DNA of 64,000 nt. Origin: Streptomyces litmocidini. Its GTDB lineage: Bacteria > Actinomycetota > Actinomycetes > Streptomycetales > Streptomycetaceae. The stretch's first letter is position 1. Every line of letters starts with the position of its first letter. The translations under genes were made by a program, and so were the position numbers. The stretch spans positions 124,001 to 188,000 of the forward strand of contig NZ_BMTQ01000007.1 in NCBI RefSeq assembly GCF_014649755.1. The letters are read 5' to 3'. The notes beneath the pieces are model-generated. The model ran no database searches and was not told the DNA's origin. It saw nothing but the letters and a program-made list of their open reading frames with translations. Below are positions 60,266 through 64,000 of the stretch, piece by piece.

Positions 60266-61183
60266 ATGTCCGGAAGCCGGTCCTCGTCCCGCTCGCGCTA
60301 CGCCCCCGACCGGGGGCTCGCGACCCGCATGGCGACGACCATGTTCCTCATCGGCCTGTTGTACGTGGTCTTCGTCGGCGTCCTGCTGGTGCTGCTGCGC
60401 GGTTCCTGGCCCGTCATCCTGCTGATCACGGGCGCGCTGTTCGTCGGGCAGTTCTGGTTCAGCGACCGGATCGCCGCACTGGGCATGGGGGCCCGCGAGG
60501 TGACCCGCGAACAGGCGCCCGGCCTGCACGGCACCGTGGACCGGATCTGCGCGCTGGCCGACATGCCGAAGCCGAAGGTGGCGATCGCCGAGAGCGACGT
60601 GCCGAACGCCTTCGCCACCGGGCGGGGCGAGAGGACCGCGCTCGTCTGCGTCACGACCGGCCTGCTGCGGCGCCTGGAACCGGAGGAGCTGGAGGGGGTC
60701 CTCGCGCACGAGATGTCGCACGTGGCGCACCGGGACGTCGCGGTCATGACCGTCGCGTCCTTCCTCGGCGTCCTCGCCGGGATGATGACGCGGGTCGCGC
60801 TCTACAGCGGTCTCGGCCGCAGCCGGGACAGCACCGCGGGCATCGCCCTGATCCTCGTCCCCGTGGTCAGCGCCGCCGTCTACGTCGTCAGCTTCCTGCT
60901 GACCCGGGTGCTGTCCCGCTACCGTGAACTGGCCGCCGACCGTGCCGCCGCGCTGCTCACCGGCCGCCCCTCGGCACTGGCCTCCGCGCTGACCAAGGTG
61001 AGCGGCGAGATGGCCCGGATCCCGACGCAGGACCTGCGCAAGGCGGAGCCGTACAACGCCTTCTGGTTCGCGCCCGCCTTCTCCTCCCGGGAGAGCCTGA
61101 GCCGGCTGCTCTCCACCCACCCCACCCTGGAACAGCGGCTCGAACAGCTCGCGCGGATCTCGGCGCGGCTCGGTGAGGCGTGA
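60266..61183 (+). CDS. htpX: Zinc metalloprotease HtpX homologue (M48)
   Basis: 305 residues, membrane protease for quality control of membrane proteins. Two N-terminal TM helices (about 22-65), the M48 zinc motif HEMSH (about 148) with a further Glu in ELAADRAAALLTG (about 220), then two more helices between (about 165-215). ATG 60266 follows GAGGG. Its TGA overlaps the GTG of pspAB (GTGA), so the two are coupled, an order seen in many actinobacteria with phage-shock-type genes. Confidence 0.94.
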   Translation: MSGSRSSSRSRYAPDRGLATRMATTMFLIGLLYVVFVGVLLVLLRGSWPVILLITGALFVGQFWFSDRIAALGMGAREVTREQAPGLHGTVDRICALADMPKPKVAIAESDVPNAFATGRGERTALVCVTTGLLRRLEPEELEGVLAHEMSHVAHRDVAVMTVASFLGVLAGMMTRVALYSGLGRSRDSTAGIALILVPVVSAAVYVVSFLLTRVLSRYRELAADRAAALLTGRPSALASALTKVSGEMARIPTQDLRKAEPYNAFWFAPAFSSRESLSRLLSTHPTLEQRLEQLARISARLGEA

Positions 61184-61890
61184 CGGCGGTGGGCTTCCTC
61201 GACGGCATCCTCGGACGCGACCGGCCGGTGCGACCGGACCTGGACCGCCTCTTCGGACTGCCGGCCGCCGCGCTCACCCTCCAGGCGGGCACGGGCTTCG
61301 TGCCCGCCGGCGTCGGATCGGTGTGCTTCGCGACGGTGGAGGGCGGCGCGTTCGCGCGCCTGAAGGAGGAGGTGCGGGACCTCCTCGACATCGGGGTGGC
61401 GGACGCGGCCGGTCGGGGCGGGGCGGAGGGCGCCGGGCCGGAGGCGTACCCCGTGACGTACGCCTCGGACGCGTACGGCTACACCTGGCTCACCGTCCGG
61501 CGTTCCGCCGAGGACCTGATCACGCTGGTCAACGACCTGCACGCGGTCAACGCGCTCCTGGAGGAGGCCGGCTTCGGCCCGAACCTGCTCTGCTCGCTGA
61601 CCGCCTTCCGTCCTCCGGGCACGGAGGACGGGCGGGCGGGCGGGCAGGAGGAGGACGGGCGGGCGGAGGCCCCGGCGGACGGCCCGCGCCGGGTCCGGGA
61701 CCTCGCCCTCGTGTACCTCTACAAGCGCGGCACCTTCTATCCCTTCGCGCCGCGCGCGGGGCGTGCCGAGACCCGCGACAACGCCCTCGAACTCCAGGTC
61801 GGAGGGCTGCTCGCGGGCGACCTCCTGATGGAGCCCGACAGGGAGCGGTGGTTCCCGGTCTGGGGCGCTCCGGGACTCGGCGGGGCCTGA
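61180..61890 (+). CDS. pspAB: PspA-associated protein PspAB
   Basis: 236 residues with the PspAB pattern: MTAVGFLDGILGRDRPVRPDLDRLFGLP, SAEDLITLVNDLHAVNALLEEAGFGPNLLCSLTAF, LVYLYKRGTFYPFAP. It works with HtpX/PspA in envelope stress in actinobacteria; here there is no pspA next to it. A charged Gly/Glu-rich insert (EDGRAGGQEEDGRAEAP) at about 150 is strain-variable low complexity. GTG start overlaps htpX. Confidence 0.9.
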   Translation: MTAVGFLDGILGRDRPVRPDLDRLFGLPAAALTLQAGTGFVPAGVGSVCFATVEGGAFARLKEEVRDLLDIGVADAAGRGGAEGAGPEAYPVTYASDAYGYTWLTVRRSAEDLITLVNDLHAVNALLEEAGFGPNLLCSLTAFRPPGTEDGRAGGQEEDGRAEAPADGPRRVRDLALVYLYKRGTFYPFAPRAGRAETRDNALELQVGGLLAGDLLMEPDRERWFPVWGAPGLGGA

Positions 61891-61955
61891 GGGGGTGACG
61901 GGGGAGCCCGACCGCCCCGCGAGCCGGCCGGTCGGGCCGCCCGGTGGGCACGGGT

Positions 61956-63677
61956 TCAGTCGAGGCGGATGGCGAGCATGCAGGCGTCGTCCTCGTGGCC
62001 GGCCTGGTCGGGGTCGGCGAGGACGGCGTCGATCAGGTCCTGGGGTGCCGCGTCCGGCGAGCGGCCGACGAGGTCGGCGAGGCGGTCGATGCCCTTGGTG
62101 ACGTCCTCTCCCCTGCGTTCGACCATGCCGTCGGTGTAGAGGAGCAGGAGGTCGCCCCGGCGCAGGGGGGTCGTGGCGGTCTCGTACGCGTAGCCGGGCA
62201 GCGCTCCGAGCAGGGGGCCGCGTTTGCCCGTGTGGAGGGGCTCGGCGTGGCCGTCGCGGAGGAGGAGGGGCGCGGGATGGCCGGCGTCGGCCCAGTGGAA
62301 GTTGCGGGCGTCGTCGATGTGACCGGTGACGGCGGTGGCGGTCTGTTCCGAGGGATCGCTGCAGACCAGTTCGTTGAGCCAGGTCATGATCTCGCCGGCG
62401 GACGCTCCGGTCTGGGCGAGACCGGCGAGGGCGTGGCGCTGCTGGGACATGCGGGCCACCGCGTCCAGGCCGTGGCCGGCGGCGTCGCCGATGGCGACCA
62501 GGACCCGGCCGTCGGGCAGGAGGCGGCACTTGTACCAGTCGCCCCCGACGGCCGCGTCCGGCTCGGCCGGCCCGTACGAGGCCGCCACGGTCAGACCGAC
62601 CGCCGCCAGCGCCTCGGAGTGGGTCGGCAGCAGGGCCTCGCGCAGCGCGTCGGCCACCCGGCGCTCCGCCCGCGTCTGGCGCCGGAGCCGGTCGGACTCG
62701 CGTTCCGTCTCGGCGAGCCTGCGGCGGCTGCGGATCTGCGGGGTGAGGTCACGGGCCACGAGGTTCACCGCCCACGGCCGTCCGTCGGTGCCGACCACCG
62801 GCCGACCGAGCAGGTCGAGCGTCCGCACCTCCCCGAGGACCAGGAAGCGGATCCGGGTCCAGGCGGGTTCCTCGCCGGCCAGGACGGAGGTGAGGAACTC
62901 GGCGAAGGCGGTGAGGTCGTCGGGGAGCAGCGTGTCGCAGAGTTCCTCCAGCGACCAGGGCATCCCGACATCGGCGTGGAAGATCCGGCACAGCCCCTCC
63001 GACCAGGTCACCTTCCCCGACAGCAGGTCCCAGTTGCCCCAGCCGAGGGAGGCGAGGTACTGGGCGTCGATCGTCAGGAGTTCGGTCTGGCTCTGCAGGG
63101 GCCGCCAGGTCGCGAGGACCTGTTCGCCGCAGAGCGCCGCCGAGTAGAGGAGCGGGGCGCGGTGGAGCCGGCCCAGGCGCTGCTCGGTGTAGTCGACGAC
63201 CCGGCCTTCGAGCGGGCCGCCGCCGGCGACGACGTCGGTGAGCGCCGCGAGGAAGCCGCTCGCGGCCGCTCCGGGCCGGGCCTCCAGGAACCGCTGTCCG
63301 ACCTGGTGGTCGGGGGCCTCCAGCCATTCGGCGGAGCGGATGCGGTTGCCGGCGACGATGCGGAAGTCCCGTACCGCCCCGGTCTCGTCGTGGACCGGTT
63401 CGAGGAGGACGGCGGAGGCGGGGATGGCGCCGAGGACGGAGCAGGTGCCGGTGGCGCCGCGGTCGTGGGTGCTGCAGAGACAGTCGGTCCCGGTGTCGTT
63501 GTGCGCCGGCAGGGCGGGGCCGGGGACGAGCGTCTGGACGGGGGCGGTGACCTCGTCCCCGGGGGTGGGGGCGGAGGTCCGGTCCGCGGTGCGGCGGACG
63601 GCGGAACGCAGGGCGGAGACCTCGCCTCCGATGAGGTCCTTGAGCTCCTCGACGGTGTCGGGCAGCGGAAATCCCAT
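61956..63677 (-). CDS. PP2C/SpoIIE-family phosphatase with PAS domain
   Basis: 573 residues. An N-terminal region (1-200) has an uncharacterised Cys-containing loop DCLCSTHDRG, then a PAS-like domain (about 215-325, WGNWDLLSGKVTWSEGLCRIF), a coiled-coil (ETERESDRLRRQTRAERRV) and the SpoIIE phosphatase (about 365-573, VGGDWYKCRLLPDGRVLVAIGDAAGHG). No C-terminal ATPase, unlike the other phosphatase in the window. GGGAGG five bases before the ATG. A likely sigma-factor partner-switching phosphatase; partner unknown. Confidence 0.92.
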   Translation of the reverse strand: MGFPLPDTVEELKDLIGGEVSALRSAVRRTADRTSAPTPGDEVTAPVQTLVPGPALPAHNDTGTDCLCSTHDRGATGTCSVLGAIPASAVLLEPVHDETGAVRDFRIVAGNRIRSAEWLEAPDHQVGQRFLEARPGAAASGFLAALTDVVAGGGPLEGRVVDYTEQRLGRLHRAPLLYSAALCGEQVLATWRPLQSQTELLTIDAQYLASLGWGNWDLLSGKVTWSEGLCRIFHADVGMPWSLEELCDTLLPDDLTAFAEFLTSVLAGEEPAWTRIRFLVLGEVRTLDLLGRPVVGTDGRPWAVNLVARDLTPQIRSRRRLAETERESDRLRRQTRAERRVADALREALLPTHSEALAAVGLTVAASYGPAEPDAAVGGDWYKCRLLPDGRVLVAIGDAAGHGLDAVARMSQQRHALAGLAQTGASAGEIMTWLNELVCSDPSEQTATAVTGHIDDARNFHWADAGHPAPLLLRDGHAEPLHTGKRGPLLGALPGYAYETATTPLRRGDLLLLYTDGMVERRGEDVTKGIDRLADLVGRSPDAAPQDLIDAVLADPDQAGHEDDACMLAIRLD

Positions 63678-63922
63678 GATCGCCTCCCGGGGCCGGTGGC
63701 ACGTCGCGGGGCCGGCGGTTCCGGCCCTGCCCCCACCGGTCCGTCCTCCCGGCCCCCTGCCCGCTCGTCCCGGAAGCATGCCCGGAAACGGGCGGCGGCT
63801 GCGCAGGCCGGACGAGACCTCGCCGCGCCGGAGCCGCGCGCAGCCCGCGACGGGGGTCCGCCGTCGAGGGACGACGGGCGCCGGGCGGACGTCCGCCCCG
63901 TCCGCCGCGGCTCCGCGCGCCG

Positions 63923-64000
63923 TCAGAGGCCGTCCAGGGCGGAGACGAGGCTGGCCACCGTGACGGTGTTGAAGACGAAGGCGATGGCCGCGTTGGCCGT
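63923..64000 (-). CDS. 3' end of a membrane-type gene, cut by window
   Basis: The last 25 residues, TANAAIAFVFNTVTVASLVSALDGL, read leftward from the window edge to a TGA at 63925. They look like a final TM helix, reminiscent of DUF1345-type proteins, but too little is visible to name it. Confidence 0.4.
   Translation of the reverse strand, partial: TANAAIAFVFNTVTVASLVSALDGL

Overview
This window is GC-rich DNA (roughly 70-75% G+C by eye) with strong third-position G/C bias, GGAGG-type ribosome sites, many GTG starts and the gene families of a high-GC actinomycete. A Streptomyces or close relative is the best fit: a streptophobe-type membrane protein, a DUF6777 protein, two PP2C/SpoIIE-type phosphatases, Hanks-type kinases, an AfsR-like remnant, a mycothiol-dependent maleylpyruvate isomerase relative and a PspAB homologue are all present. 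I saw no tRNA, rRNA, CRISPR array, insertion sequence or phage gene. It looks like an ordinary chromosomal stretch, probably outside the most conserved core.

Layout. 1-3.9 kb: an acyl-CoA ligase (cut by the window edge) coupled to a nitronate monooxygenase, divergent from a secreted serine hydrolase. 4.2-8 kb: secreted sialidase, alpha/beta hydrolase, LysR regulator. 8-10.3 kb: the tdh-kbl threonine degradation pair, with tdh starting at TTG. 10.5-15.5 kb: FAD oxidoreductase with a 20-bp tandem repeat at its 3' end, a kinase carrying eight 42-residue TPR repeats, and an MpaB-type oxygenase. 15.7-19.5 kb: K+ channel-like protein, YCII protein, PpnP, acyl-CoA dehydrogenase with a KstR-like box, and a small conserved protein. 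19.8-24.2 kb: decayed AfsR/SARP regulator, PAS-GAF-PP2C-ATPase phosphatase, HhH-PHP protein. 24.3-28.2 kb: succinate-semialdehyde-type dehydrogenase, VOC protein, ThuA protein with a LacI-type palindrome, broken DUF3626 gene. 28.3-29.8 kb: class II aldolase with a TetR-type operator, converging on a TetR gene.

29.9-34.3 kb is the most interesting block: a dual-FHA ABC transporter, a protein with an SH3-like segment and a repeated threonine motif (TQVV), and a Ser/Thr kinase, all in one direction and tightly spaced. It resembles the mycobacterial PknF-Rv1747 system with an extra protein between transporter and kinase whose repeats look like FHA ligands. 34.5-40.1 kb: streptophobe protein and DUF6777 protein, divergent around a 22-bp-spaced direct repeat; a MocR-type regulator divergent from a 53-residue protein across an ATTGGC inverted repeat; an FBP zinc-finger protein. 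40.1-43.5 kb: a glutarate module (glutaryl-CoA dehydrogenase, CoA transferase and a GntR regulator) with two GGATCC-centred palindromes between the divergent genes; the GntR protein appears to lack its DNA-recognition helix.

43.8-49.9 kb: TetR regulator, then three secreted proteins (M19/amidohydrolase-like with discoidin domain, GH5 glycosidase, beta-propeller); two of them share a 12-bp upstream element. 50-57.5 kb: CBS-BON protein, DUF1876, maleylpyruvate isomerase-like protein, LysR, DUF952, Tat-exported multicopper oxidase, VOC protein, a monooxygenase fused to membrane helices, and a SAM methyltransferase. 57.6-64 kb: GlxA-type AraC regulator divergent from a dienelactone hydrolase, GNAT, the htpX-pspAB envelope-stress pair, a second PP2C phosphatase, and the 3' end of a further gene.
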